A stretch of DNA of 64,000 nucleotides from Populus alba (taxonomy: Eukaryota > Streptophyta > Magnoliopsida > Malpighiales > Salicaceae). The stretch is from contig NC_133295.1 of the NCBI RefSeq assembly GCF_005239225.2, forward strand, positions 13,702,001 to 13,766,000, written 5' to 3'. Below are positions 11,798 through 24,000 of the stretch, piece after piece (the stretch's first letter is position 1; the number at the start of each line of letters is the position of its first letter). A model generated the notes under the pieces. That model did no database searches, had not been told where the DNA came from, and saw only the letters and a list, made by a program, of their open reading frames with translations. A program made the translations under genes and the position numbers.

Positions 11798-14797
11798 TAT
11801 ATAATTGAATATAATTAACAATATAAATATATTAATTGCTATTGTGAAAAAGTTTAATAAAAATGATTTAATCTATTAATTGCTAAAAATTAAGAATTTG
11901 TATTGAAATCATATAAATGTTTCCTATGCTTAACGTTTCTTTTCCTTCTGTACACTAATAGGTACAAGAAGAGGTTGAAACCTAGTAGTGGTGTGAGAGA
12001 AACAATGTGACAAGCTGAAAAGCAATCTCCTTGATATCCAATCTGTCCTTGAAGATGCAGATAGAAAACAAGTGAAGGATAAGGCTGTAAGAGATTGGGT
12101 AGACAAGCTCAAAGATGCATGTTATGATATGGATGATGTGCTAGATGAATGGAGCACTGCAATTCTTAGATGGAAAATGGAGGAAGCTGAAGAAAATACT
12201 CACAGCCGACAGAAGATACGGTGTTCCTTCCTGGGATCTCCTTGCTTTTGTTTCAATCAAGTGGTTCGACGTCGCGACATTGCCCTGAAGATCAAAGAAG
12301 TTAGTGAAAAAGTGGATGAGATTGCCAAAGAGAGAGCTAAGTATGGCTTTGATCTGTACAAAGCCACTGATGAACTCCAACGACGACCAACAAGAACAAG
12401 TACCTCCTTTGTTGATAAATCAAGTGTGATTGGTCGAGATGTTGAAAAGAAAACTGTTTTAAAGCAAGGTTGGTGGGTGAAAGTAGTCAGAAGCACGGGA
12501 CATTTGATGTCATCCTCTCTAGTTAGGGCTGGGTCGGAATTGGAAAAACAACTCTCGCCCAACTAGCTTTTAATGATGCTGAGGTTACGGCTCATTTTGT
12601 GAGAAAAAGATGTATGGTGTGTGTTTCAGAACCATTTGATGAGGTTAGAATAGCCAAAGCAATCCTTGAGCAGCTTGAAGGGAGTCCAACCAATTTGGTT
12701 GAATTGCAATCCCTTTTGCAAGGGGTCTCTGGAATCCATTACTGGAAAGAGGCTCCTTCTTGTCCTTGATGATGTCTGGACAGAAAATCATGAACAATGG
12801 GAAAAACTGAAACCATCTCTCACAGGCTGTGCACGAGGAAGCAGAATTCTAGTGACCACTCGTAAGGACGTTGTGGCAACGATGATGGGAACTGACCACC
12901 GGATCAACATTGAGAAATTGTCTGATGAGATATGCAGGTCAATATTCAATCATGTGGCATTCCAGGAAAGAAGCGAAGATGAGCGCGAAAGATTGACAGA
13001 TATCGGCGATAAAATTGCAAACAAGTGCAAGGGCTTGCCTCTAGCTGCCAAGGTATTAGGAGGTCTAATGCAGTCTAAAAGAACAAGAGAAGAGTGGGAT
13101 CGTGTTTTATCTAGCGAACTGTGGAGGCTAGATGAGGTTGATAGAGATCAGGTTTGAAAAGACGGGGGGAAATATTTCTACCTCTGTTTTTGAGTTACTA
13201 CGATTTACCTTCTATGGTAAGACGATGTTTCTTGTATTGTGCCATGTTTCCAAAAGACTACGAGATGGGAAAAGATGAGTTGGTGAAGATGTGGATGGCT
13301 CAAGGTTACCTCAAGGAGACTTCAGTGGAGATATGGAGTTTGTAGGAGAGCAGTACCTTCATGTCTTGGCAGCGCGCTCTTTCTTCCAAGATTTTGAGAC
13401 TGATGAGGATGAAGGGATGGAATTCAAGATGCATGATATAGTGCATGATTTTGCCCAATATATGACAAAAAATGAATGTCTAACAGTGGATGTCAATACA
13501 CTTGGAGAAGCAACAATGGAGACTTCAATTGAAAGGGTGGTCCATTTAAGCATGATGCTGTCAGAGGATGAGCTCTTTCCCAAGTCCATTCACAAAGCAA
13601 AAGGTCTTCGCCAGCCTCTTGATCCGGCACTAGAGACCCTTCGCTTGAGGAGCTGCCACTGCCTGATTTGTTTCAAACAGTTGACATGCATCAGGTCATT
13701 GAATTTGCCATGGTCTTCAATCAAAGAAATACCATACGAGGTAGGGAAATTGATACATTTGAGACACCTCAATCTGGCATATTGTTTAGAGTTGGAGTCC
13801 CTGCCAGAAACCACGTGTGATTTATGCAATCTGCAATCCCTAGATGTTACTTTCTGTCGGTCTCTCAAGGAATTGCCCAGGGCGATTGGAAAACTTATCA
13901 AATTGAGGCATCTCGGGAATGATGGTTCAGGTGTGGACTTTATACCAAAGGGAATAGAGAGGATAACATGTCTTCGAACATTAGAGGTGTTTACTGTGTG
14001 TGGTGGTGGTGGTGAGAATGAAAGTAAAGCAGCTAATCTAAGAGAATTAAAAGACTTAAATCACATTGGAGGGAGTCTTGAGATACGTAATCTAGGAGGA
14101 GGTAAAGAAGATGCGAGTGACGCTGCAGAAGCACAACTCAAGAATAAGAAGCGCCTGCTTCGTTTGGAATTGTATTTCAACCACAACCAGGATAACGGCA
14201 TTTTAATTGAAGCTTTACAGCCTCCGTCAGACTTGGAATATCTAACCATAGATGGGTACGGAGGGTTGGAATTGCCAAATTGGATGATGACATTAACCAG
14301 ATTACAGGGGCTTAAACTCTTTGATTGTGAAAACCTGGAGGTTTTGCCTCCGCTGGGAAGATTGCCCAACCTTGAAAGTCCTGGTATTGAGCTCGTTGAA
14401 GGTGAGAAGGCTCCATGCTGGATTTTTAGGTATAGAAAAAGATGAGAATGGCAGTATTAATGAAGGAGAAATTGCAAGGGTCACTGCTTTCCCCAAATTA
14501 AAACATCTTGGTTTTTGGCATCTCCAAGAAGTAGAAGAGTGGGATGCCAACACAACTTCAATAATATCCATTTTGCCACAACTTCGAGAGTTGATGATTG
14601 TTGATTGCCCGTTGTTGAGAGCACTACCAGACTATGTTTTGGCAGCGCCTCTACAGGAATTATACATAAATGGTTGCCCCATTCTAAGGAAACGTTACGG
14701 GAAGGAGGAGATGGGTGAAAGATTGGCAAAAAGATTCTCACATCCCAAAAGATTAATTTTGATGATATTTATTTTGGGTAAATTCTTTAGTCTTTAG
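11023..14797 (+). pseudogene. CC-NBS-LRR pseudogene with many frameshifts
   Basis: A full-length relative of the intact NLR gene at 1748-5090. Exon 1 is 11023-11082 and intact. The intron acceptor (AG at 11960-11961) is kept, but exon 2 hits TAG within eight codons. Single-base indels follow near 11980-12010, 12460, 12515 (across the P-loop), 12600, 12730, 13150-13170, 13320 and 14385. Open segments at 12072-12566, 12666-13157, 13154-13345, 13291-14445 and 14321-14797 still encode, in order, coiled coil, NB-ARC (LLVLDDVW, GSRILVTTR, GLPL), the RNBS-D region, an MHD motif reading MHD, and LRRs. Without frame repair it cannot yield a normal receptor. Truncated products from internal frames are conceivable but unsupported. 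Two of the indels involve homopolymers, so some could be sequence error; the total is too large for that to explain all. Confidence 0.9.
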
Positions 14798-15883
14798 AAC
14801 CCGCAGGAAGAGGTAAATTCTTCTACCAGTGTTAATTCTTAACGGTAAAAGATTTGGTTCTGAGTGTATTAATTATTTGCTTTGGTGTTTGCTAAGATTG
14901 AGTGTAAATAATATGTAAGCCTTACTATTTACTCTGTGTGACCTCTTTACTGTAATTCGATTTTATTTCCTACTTTCCATTTACTCTATCAAATGCAGCT
15001 GTCATATTTTCTCGCTCACGTGAACCTTATTCCTTCCTTAAATTCTCCAAATGTAAACTCATATCATAATTAATCTAAGATGACATTTTCTTTTAGATTT
15101 TCTCCAAAATGATATGTAAATCATATGTTTCAGCTACTTACCATTTGCTCGCTCTCGCTTTTTTTTTTTTTTTTTTTTTTTTTATGCCTTTATCTGTCTT
15201 CAAACAAACCAATGATCTTGATTAAGCAACTGTTTCAGTGGATTAAATCCAAGAAATTCTTAAACCTCAGTTTCAGTGGATTAAATCCAAATAAATGAGA
15301 GAAGCTAAACCATTCATCTATAAGTGATGACATCCATCGATTTTGAAGATTAATTCCAAATAAAGTTATCCAAACCTAACAAAAAAAATCTTCAACAATA
15401 ATTAAATTACAAATCAACAACAAAATTCAGCAGCAAGGTCTAATTAAGAGTTTACCCATCTTTATTTTTTTATAAAAATATCGATGATTTATTGTGAGTC
15501 AAATATTTTTATTTTTTATAAAAATTTTATATATGCAGTTCTTTAAATATATTTTTCTAGTTCAAAAAATATAATAAATTAAAAATTTATATATATAAAT
15601 GTAATTAAATAAATTAAAAATTATTTTATATTAATAAATAAATAAAAATTTGTTAATAATACTTAAAAACAAAACTGGTTCCGAGCCTTCATTGAGCTCA
15701 ATGTAAAGAGGACCAACCTGCCGTCGTAAAAGCACAAAATACTCCATTGTAAAAGCCCTGGTAAGAAACACCTTCTTCTCCAACGAGAAAGCAAAGTTAA
15801 AACCCCGAGTAAATATCCCTGTCTTTCTCTCCCACACGCTCGCATTCTCAGTTTTTCCTGTCTGCGTCTTCAAGCAATAAACC
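14798..15883. other. Intergenic DNA and proteasome promoter side
   Basis: No gene is seen. A long T run lies at about 15159-15183. A short direct repeat, TTTCAGTGGATTAAATCCAA, occurs at about 15233 and 15270. The last 200 bp is less AT-rich and should hold the proteasome gene's leader. Open frames on the minus strand here are considered chance. Confidence 0.55.
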
Positions 15884-18800
15884 ATGGGTGATAGCCAGTA
15901 CTCCTTTTCTCTCACTACTTTCAGTCCTACCGGAAAGCTAGTACAGATTGAGCACGCATTGACTGCCGTTGGATCAGGCCAAACTTCCCTCGGAATCAAA
16001 GGTTGTTGCAATTTAAGCTCCCTCTCTCTCTCTTTGTTTTCTCATTTTCTTGTCATTTTTTAATGCACTATGTTGTTGATGGGTGCTTAGATACTATGTT
16101 GTTGATTTTATTATTTTTTTGGTGTTGTAGCGGCAAACGGTGTTGTTATTGCAACTGAGAAGAAATTGCCATCTATTTTAGTCGATGAATCTTCTGTAAG
16201 TAAACATTTATTATTTTTTTTATTGGTTTTGTTATATTCTTTGGTTTAAATTCAAGAAGCCCTTTTGTTTTTTTGCGTTTTTTTTTTGTGTTTTCTTTAG
16301 TGACATCGGTTGGTAGAAATCTGTTCAAATTCGGTGTAAATTTGTAATTTTTATTAGTAATTTGAGCTTAGTTATACTAGTCAATGACTCTAAGATTAGG
16401 ACTTTGAATGTTGGAGTGTGTAGATTTATATCCTCTTTAATCCCACATTGTATAAAAAGGCAGTGTTGGTTATTTTAAATCGTGTTGAATGAGGTGGAGA
16501 TGGTTTGATTTTGGAGCCAATTGATTGGTCTATTATTCTAATTTGCAAGATGGTATGTAACTTGAGTTGGTTGTTGATGGTATTAATTGCTTCTTGTTTC
16601 AGGTTCAGAAAATACAGAATCTGACACCCAATATTGGAGTTGTCTACAGGTTTGTTTCTGCCTGCTTCTCATTAATTAGGAAGTTCCATTTTTTTAGCTT
16701 GTGTTTCTCTGGCCTTAACTTTTGCTAAAATATCTGTCATGAATGATTGTAGCAGGCGGGTGTGTAGATTCAAAGCTCTCTTTATGTTTGGTGGGAAATT
16801 GTATAGTTTCTGCTGTTGTTATAGTGTCCTGATAAGTGTGAAATTTGACCCGGGGTGGTAAATTGAGATAGAAGCATGCCTGCTCATAATCTGAACTTCA
16901 GTGGAACTCCTTGTAGGTCAATGTTCTTAATTGGTCTGGTTATGGACTTGACTTTAACACGTTGTACATGTACCCTGTTTCTGTTTCAACTGAAAAAAAG
17001 AGGGGGACAAATATGTAGTTCCTTAGAAAAATATAAATAAGGCATTCCTCTGTACTTGGGTTTGAAATAAGACATCTTGGCAATTTGGTTGCTCAGTGAG
17101 CCACTTCTTACTAACTTGTGCAACTTATTACCTATGTCAAAATGGGTTGCTTTGCTGTACTTTTTTCTTAACAGTGCTGAATCACATGTATTTTGTTGCA
17201 GTGGAATGGGTCCTGACTTTCGAGTTTTGGTTCGGAAAAGTAGGAAGCAAGCAGAGCAATATCATAGACTGTACAAGGTACCCATCTTCAAGATTTTCTT
17301 TATTATTTTGCTTCATGTTTGTTCTTCAGCTTTTCTTTTCATGTCACTGATTAGTGATAAGGTTGCTAAATTTTCTTGGCTTATCTTATGAATGGGATAT
17401 GTGTATCCTTTTGATGCCTCTAAACAAACTCATGTATATAATTCGTCTAATGCTTGATAACCTGGTTAAGATAATATATCTGGGAAGTAGTTATTGAGGT
17501 TGTCTATATTACAAGACTTCTTGTTAGTTGTCTTATTCCCAACAATGCCATTCTGACCCCCAAAACAGCTTAATTTTGCTTGAAATCCAAGAGTTAAATA
17601 TCCAATTACTATTTTATATCAATTCATTGTCATCTTTTGTTGTTAATCGTGAAGGTTGTAACTTGTGAATTTTTATGATTGTAGGAACCAATTCCTGTCA
17701 CACAACTTGTGAGGGAAACTGCTGCTGTCATGCAAGAGTTTACTCAATCTGGGTACTGGAACATCTTTTATACATTCAAAGTGTTTCAGTGGTTTTAGTT
17801 GATTTCCTTTGTAATTTAGATCTGAATTTTAATTTCCAAAGTTCATAACCTTAGCCCTTATTCTAAGAAGCCAACAACTCTCTCCCTATGTTCCTGCACC
17901 AGCATGTCAACTCTTCATGCTCTTATTCTTGAAGTTTGAAAATACTCATCCTTTGTTTTTCCTCGCAGAGGTGTAAGGCCTTTTGGAGTATCTTTGCTAG
18001 TCGCTGGTTTTGATGACAAAGGTCCACAGCTGTATCAGGTGTCTTTGCTAGTCACTGTGTTAATGTCTGAAGTCATTAACTATTTTTTTTGTATCTGGAT
18101 TATCCACTGCAGACTATGTGGTAGCCTAGTATTCTAGAAGCTGTAGGCCTTTGTGACTATCATGCACCCTTCTGTGTGCCCAGAGGGTTGATAAGTTTTT
18201 GACCTTTTGTTTTCTTGGTTGTGATTTGGATGGATTATGACTCACTTGTGTTGCCTTTTTAAAAATATGTTAGACTCTTGCACTCAAATCATAGTTCTTC
18301 TGATGATGTTATGTTTTGTATTTGTTTGGCTAGGTCGATCCATCAGGATCCTACTTCTCATGGAAAGCCTCAGCAATGGGGAAAAATGTTTCAAATGCAA
18401 AAACATTTCTTGAGAAGAGGTATTTATTTGTTTTTGGTACCATGAAATGCATTGATTCTGCAAAAACTTCTAAACATCTTCATGGGTTCTCCTAGCTAGC
18501 AACAAATGTGTTTCCACCTCCAGCCATCAACTGCCAAACATATTCTTCATTCAAAGATCAAGCTACCTTCAATTTTCAACTGCCAGCTTACTTTGAGCTA
18601 CTCCCCTCGTTCTTTATATAATTTATTGTAATTCATTTTCCCCATCCAAGAAGAATTGGATTGCCTTTCTTTTTTTTGAAAAAGAAAAAGAAAAAAGGAA
18701 GTGAGAAAAAAAGAATTGAATGGACATAAACATGGTAAATATTTTGGTTTTTTGTTCACATATCTTCATTTGATTTGAACAACTTTTGTTTTCCCTAACT

Positions 18801-19964
18801 TAATATGTGCTCTGTAGATACACTGATGATATGGAGCTTGATGATGCTGTACACACCGCTATCTTGACACTAAAAGAGGGGTACATCACTTTAAAATTTC
18901 CTCCACTTTTTATTTTTGAATTTGAGCAGTGGTGTTTTTTACAAGGATTGGTGTATAAAAAGTAGAAGAAAAATTCAGTAGGTTTAATATACTTGCGCCA
19001 TGCACTTGCACCCGGTTCATTACATAATTGATTGATATACTTGTAAATTCAGCCATTTAGGTATTGCGATTTTCTGCCACACATACTGAGTATCGCAGGT
19101 AAAATGAATTCTAGGTAACAGTAGTCTAGTTGGGGTCTTCAGCCTTGAGAACTTAAATTGGCTCTCAACACTTTAGTTAGTAGTTCAGGAGATTAAATTA
19201 TGTGAGATACTGTTTAAGTGAAAATGAATGAAAGTTTCTCAACCCAGTGTCAATCAAATGTACTTGCAGGTGCTTAAAGGTTCCTTTTCTTTCCTCTTAG
19301 TGATTTTAAGTTGTTAATTTGTCGAGTCTTGCTTCTATAATCAGAATGATGGTGGACTAGTGAGCATAATCTTAGTATTTGCAAAGTGGTCAAAGAGAGA
19401 TATAAATGAGCATTTTAAAGTTTCTTACAAGTTCTTAGTGCTTCCCTTGTACCCTTACAAGATTGTTTGTGTTTGCAGATTTGAAGGGCAGATTTCTGGG
19501 AAAAACATTGAAATTGGGATAATTGGTGCTGACAAGCAATTCAGGCATGCTCTTTCTTGACCTTTTGCCTTATTAAACTTGGTAATAGTGTCACGTAATT
19601 TCAAGCTTAGGATGAGTTCCAGAAGTAACTTGCAGGATGCACATTTTTGTTAACACAGTTCATAACTAGATAAAATCTGATGTCTAAAATCTTTTGGATC
19701 TCACCAATTTCATATATGGCCTTCCACTTGTGGTTTCAGTTTTGAAGTTCTGATTTTCACGCACCCTTGCTCTAGTTTCAGTCTGACAATTTACATATGG
19801 ATCTCGTGTTCAAAATGGCCAATCCACTATTTCTTTGGATGTTTAAGCTTCCTTGGAAGAATTTATGTGTGGCATGACCATGGCAATCTTATCCCTTGAG
19901 CTTTCTTTACTGCAGGGTACTAACTCCAGCCGAAATTGATGATTATTTGGCTGAAGTGGAATAG
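15884..19964 (+). CDS. PAB1: 20S proteasome subunit alpha type-2
   Basis: Encodes an alpha-ring subunit of the 20S proteasome core, acting in cytosol and nucleus in ubiquitin-dependent proteolysis. Ten exons read in one frame: 15884-16001, 16131-16195, 16603-16649, 17202-17277, 17685-17752, 17969-18038, 18334-18419, 18818-18880, 19479-19544 and 19916-19964. They total 708 nt, or 235 residues, which is the usual length of plant alpha-2. The N-terminus [19 protein letters not shown] contains the alpha-type signature ([16 protein letters not shown]). The middle carries [13 protein letters not shown] and the C-terminus ends [13 protein letters not shown]. Alpha subunits have no catalytic threonine, as here. 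All introns are GT-AG except the last (19545-19915), which must start with GC to keep the frame. The gene symbol is by analogy with Arabidopsis. A partial duplicate of exon 4 lies at 300-545. Confidence 0.96.
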
Positions 19965-21083
19965 ACATTGTATTTTTTGGCTAAAGTGGAGTTCTTCCCA
20001 GTATTGACACCAATCGAGATACTTGTGTTACTTTCCTCTGGAATTTGCTTGAATCAGTTGCTTTTAGCCGAAGTTTCCATTAATTCCACGTTTGTAGAAC
20101 TGTAATGTGGAAATGTTACAAGACTTCTCTCCAATCTTAGATGGCTTCTAAAGTTTTGCATCAATATGATTTCCTATATGATAGGTTTGACAGAGTGCAG
20201 AAAATTGGTCTTTTCAATTATATTTATCTCCTCTCAATGCTTGACCTGTAATATGGCCGTTCTCATTTAATTCCAATGGAGCTCCGAAGAGGGAAAGAGA
20301 GGGACCATGGAATATGGATATCGAATTAAAATGCTTACTTTATTCTTGGGTCCTTGTACTTGCCTCAATTTTTCAGTTCACACAAAAGTTATAGCTTATT
20401 TTGCCCCATCTTAACTGCAGCCAAAACTACTGTTGAAAAAATGGAAATGCATGGCGTAACCCTGTTTATATTAAGAGAATGGAAGTGTTCGCCCTTGAAA
20501 TATGTTTTTGCTTGGAATTATATTAAAACGATATTTTTATTATTATTTTAAAAAATTAATATTAACTCTGAAAAGATAAAAACAAATTAATTTTTAAAAA
20601 AATCAAAAAAACACCGCAACCTCAATAAGCCTTTTAACCCATTTTGACGGCAGTTTTCGCTTTTTAAGCATGGAAACTTCTGCTAGTAGAGTCGAATTGC
20701 AACTCAATTGGCACTTCATAGCTTCGTCTTTGCAACAATTCTCATGCTCAGCTGGAGTGTCTGCTGTTAAATTATACTAATAACAATGACAATAATTTGT
20801 CCATTGTGTTTAAACAAATTAACTGTTGATCTTCTAGCTAACAGCTACTGTCTCAATATAGAATCACGAGGCTACAATAACGCTATTGTTTGACTCCTTA
20901 AGTTCGTTAGAGATATTTTGAGGTTTTTGTCCCTTAGTAAACAGAAAAAAACAGAAGCTACTTTTGTCTGGCAGTGCTGGTCTTCACCCATGTAGTCCAT
21001 TATCCAAGAAACACTCTTCACATATGTTCTTGCTTTCTGGATGTTTACAGATACCCAACTCCAAACTCCTCTTTTATGCTTTC
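19965..21083. other. Proteasome 3' region and PPR leader region
   Basis: It contains the 3' flank of the proteasome gene, then AT-rich DNA, then from about 20640 less AT-rich DNA that should include the promoter and 5' exon of the PPR gene. A 36-codon open frame from an ATG at about 20669 was seen but does not connect well to the PPR exons. Confidence 0.5.
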
Positions 21084-24000
21084 ATGTAAGTCGTATCCTT
21101 CCTTCCTCTCTTTCCTTATGCAATGCCACTGCTAATGCTGTTCATTCTGCCTTGTTATTTTCTGTATTTATTAACTTCAATTCTGGTGTTTCTCCTCTTG
21201 CTGGATAATATTGCTTTTTCATGGAATTTCTTGTTCTGGGAAATGGGTTTCAATGGAATTGCTAAGTATCAACGTTCACTTGAGAGAATATGTCTAAATT
21301 GTTTTGTGTTCTTATTAGTTAAAACGTTTTAGCATTTTGTTGGCTCTCATATATATTGAACGAGCAATCATCATTATCTAAAAAGTCTTACTGTGACTTC
21401 AGAAGTTATAAGATGATGGACCAGTTTTAGCTGTCAGAGTGCTATGCTTATCGTTGTTGAACTCTAACCAGTCTTCAACAGTTGTGGCCTTGTTTATCTT
21501 GCAAATTTTGATTTTTGTAGTTTAATCAGATAGATTAGACTAATATTTGATTCTGCAATGAAAATACAACCTATACTCACAGCAGTTAAGAATTATTGCG
21601 GAAGAAAGGGAGAAGATATGTGGTTTAGAAAGGGAAAGTTGACTACTTTTCTTCTTCTTTTTAACTAGGTTTTCTGGTTTGCATTTCATGTGTTTGCTAT
21701 TGTGATTGAAAGTAGTTTTAGTGTCTCTCTTTGTCCAATTATTTTGAAGTCTAAAGCATCCTTTATATGGATTTTATTTGGTTGCTTCCTCTGTGTAATG
21801 GCTTTAAATTAAGAGGTGTGTATTTTGTTGCTGGCAATTGTGTGTTTACTTGATTAGTGTTTGCAGGTTGCTTGTTAGATGCACTCTGAATCATATTTTT
21901 ATAGAATCAAGAATCCGGAATGGTCATTTCAGACGCAGAGAAAAGAATTCCAGTAGTGGAGATGTTAAAAAGTGGAAAAGCGACAGGGTCTATATCGACA
22001 AACATGGCAAATGGCGAATCTTTGATCACAAAAAGATGTCCAGGAAACGATGTAATACGGAGTAATTCACTTTGTGCTCATACATATAACTCCTCAAGCA
22101 AATATGGCTTTAATTATTAAGTCGTCTAATTTACCTAGGTGGCTCTTTGAGGGGACAAGGATGGAAATATGGATCTGGATTTGTTGATGGAATTTTCCCG
22201 GTGCTAAGTCCTGTTGCTCATCAGATTCTGAACTTTGTGCGGAAAGAAGTGGACCCGAATAATGTTTGGGCTGCTCTTGATACTCTTCCTGTCACTCACG
22301 AGACTTGGGATGATCTTATTAATGTAGCCGTCCAACTTCGTTTGAATAAACAATGGGATCCGATTGCATTGGTGAGTAAATCGTGCCTTATTTCTTTCAT
22401 CGTGTAAGGTTGTAGGCGATGGATTAAACCACCTTGCACGCATATATTTTTGTGGCAGGATGTTTGCACAGTATTTTTCTCTTCAACCATTAAGACTGAA
22501 TCCTCGATTGTTCAAATCTCCTTTAAGTGATTGGTGCTGCAGTTGGTGTTTGGAATTCTCATATACCAGCATTTTCCTACAACTAAATGAAACAAATCTC
22601 TTTACTGTCTCTATTTATTATATCGACATTTTTTATATCGTTTGTTCTTAATTCTTAATAATCTTGTTGGGTGTAACTCTAAAATTTCCAGATATGTCAA
22701 TGGATATTGTACAAGAGCTCCTTCCAGACAGATGTCATGTGCTACAATTTACTAATAGATGCTTATGGGCAAAAATCTTTGTACAAGAAGGCAGAAGAAA
22801 CATATGTTGATCTTCTTCAAGCCAGGTGTATCCCTACTGAAGACACTTATGCCCTTCTTATAAAGGCTTACTGTGCATGTGGATTGTTAGAAAAAGCTGA
22901 AGCTGCCTTTGTTGATATGCGAAAGTATGGCCTTCCTCCAAGTATGTGTTTACCAATTCATTTCTTCTTAGCTTTTAGGGAAATTGTATTTTCAAGAAGT
23001 TATTGGACTATCTTAACCATTTTTTATAAAACAAAAATTTCCTCAACTTGTAAGATTCTTTGCCTCAAAAATTGATTTTTTGTGGGGTTAAATTTGGAAA
23101 CCTTGCTCAATAATTGCACGGCTGTATTTCTTTTTTCTTTTTGGGGGTGAAGTATACTAAACGTAGGAAAAGAGAAGATTGGTTCATGGTCTGCATATTT
23201 CTTGTTGCTACTATAATAGTTGTGATTACTACTCCTTATCTACATCATCATGCTTAGAGAATGGTTGATTAAACCAAGAGGGACCCCTTGCTAATTTAGC
23301 CAGACCGGAACTGGATTAGGCTTGAGGCTCCTGGATGACAAACTTGCTTCTGTAGCTTTCCTTTATGAGAATGCGTGGGTTATTTCTCTTCTTTTTGTGG
23401 TGGTGAAACACAGGGCATTAGTTCTGCTTTTGTGTTTCGTTATCTTATTTACACATCTCAGATTTTCATTTTGCAAGCTGTTCTGTTGATACACTTGCAT
23501 GCACATTCAAGGAGTGAAAAGTGAGCGTATACTCTAATTTTGGCCAGGTGCAATTGTATACAATGCTTATATTGATGGGTTAATGAAGGCTGGAAACCCT
23601 CAAAGAGCAATTGAGATCTTTCAGCGAATGAAAAATGATGGCTGCCAGCCCTCTACTGACACCTATACACTGTTGATCAACCTTCATGGGAAGGTAAGCT
23701 CAGTGGTATTTGGTTCTGAATTATTCTTCAAATCTGATCTTCTTGAAATGCCACTGGTCCCAGTAGAAAATTATGCATAAAGTCTACGAAACAACTTGAA
23801 ATATATGCATTTAATTTCAAACAATTATCAGACTAAATTCAAAGATATGGTTATTAATTCTGATAACCCTGGACAACAGTGGTGTTTAGGATCCTTAAAA
23901 ACTCATTTTGCTAATCTTTTTCCTGTACACAGGCAAGTCAATCTTACATGGCCTTGAAGTTGTTTAACGAAATGAGAAGTAAAAAATGCAGACCAGATAT

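Noticed and set aside
11960..14797. The idea that all NLR pseudogene frameshifts are sequencing error
   Set aside because: Adjacent intact genes and identical LTRs in the same window show low error, and most of the indels are not in homopolymers.
15631..16011. 126-codon minus-strand frame over the proteasome promoter and first exon
   Set aside because: Antisense to a clear exon, no recognisable domain, and composition that fits chance.
20669..20779. 36-codon frame starting METSAS before the PPR gene, considered as first exon
   Set aside because: It needs a weak donor to reach the PPR frame, while the GTAAGT donor at 21086 gives a clean start.
21920..22120. Alternative 66-codon frame starting MVISDAEKR in the first PPR exon
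   Set aside because: It overlaps the PPR frame, does not join in phase with the next exon and shows no PPR-like residues.
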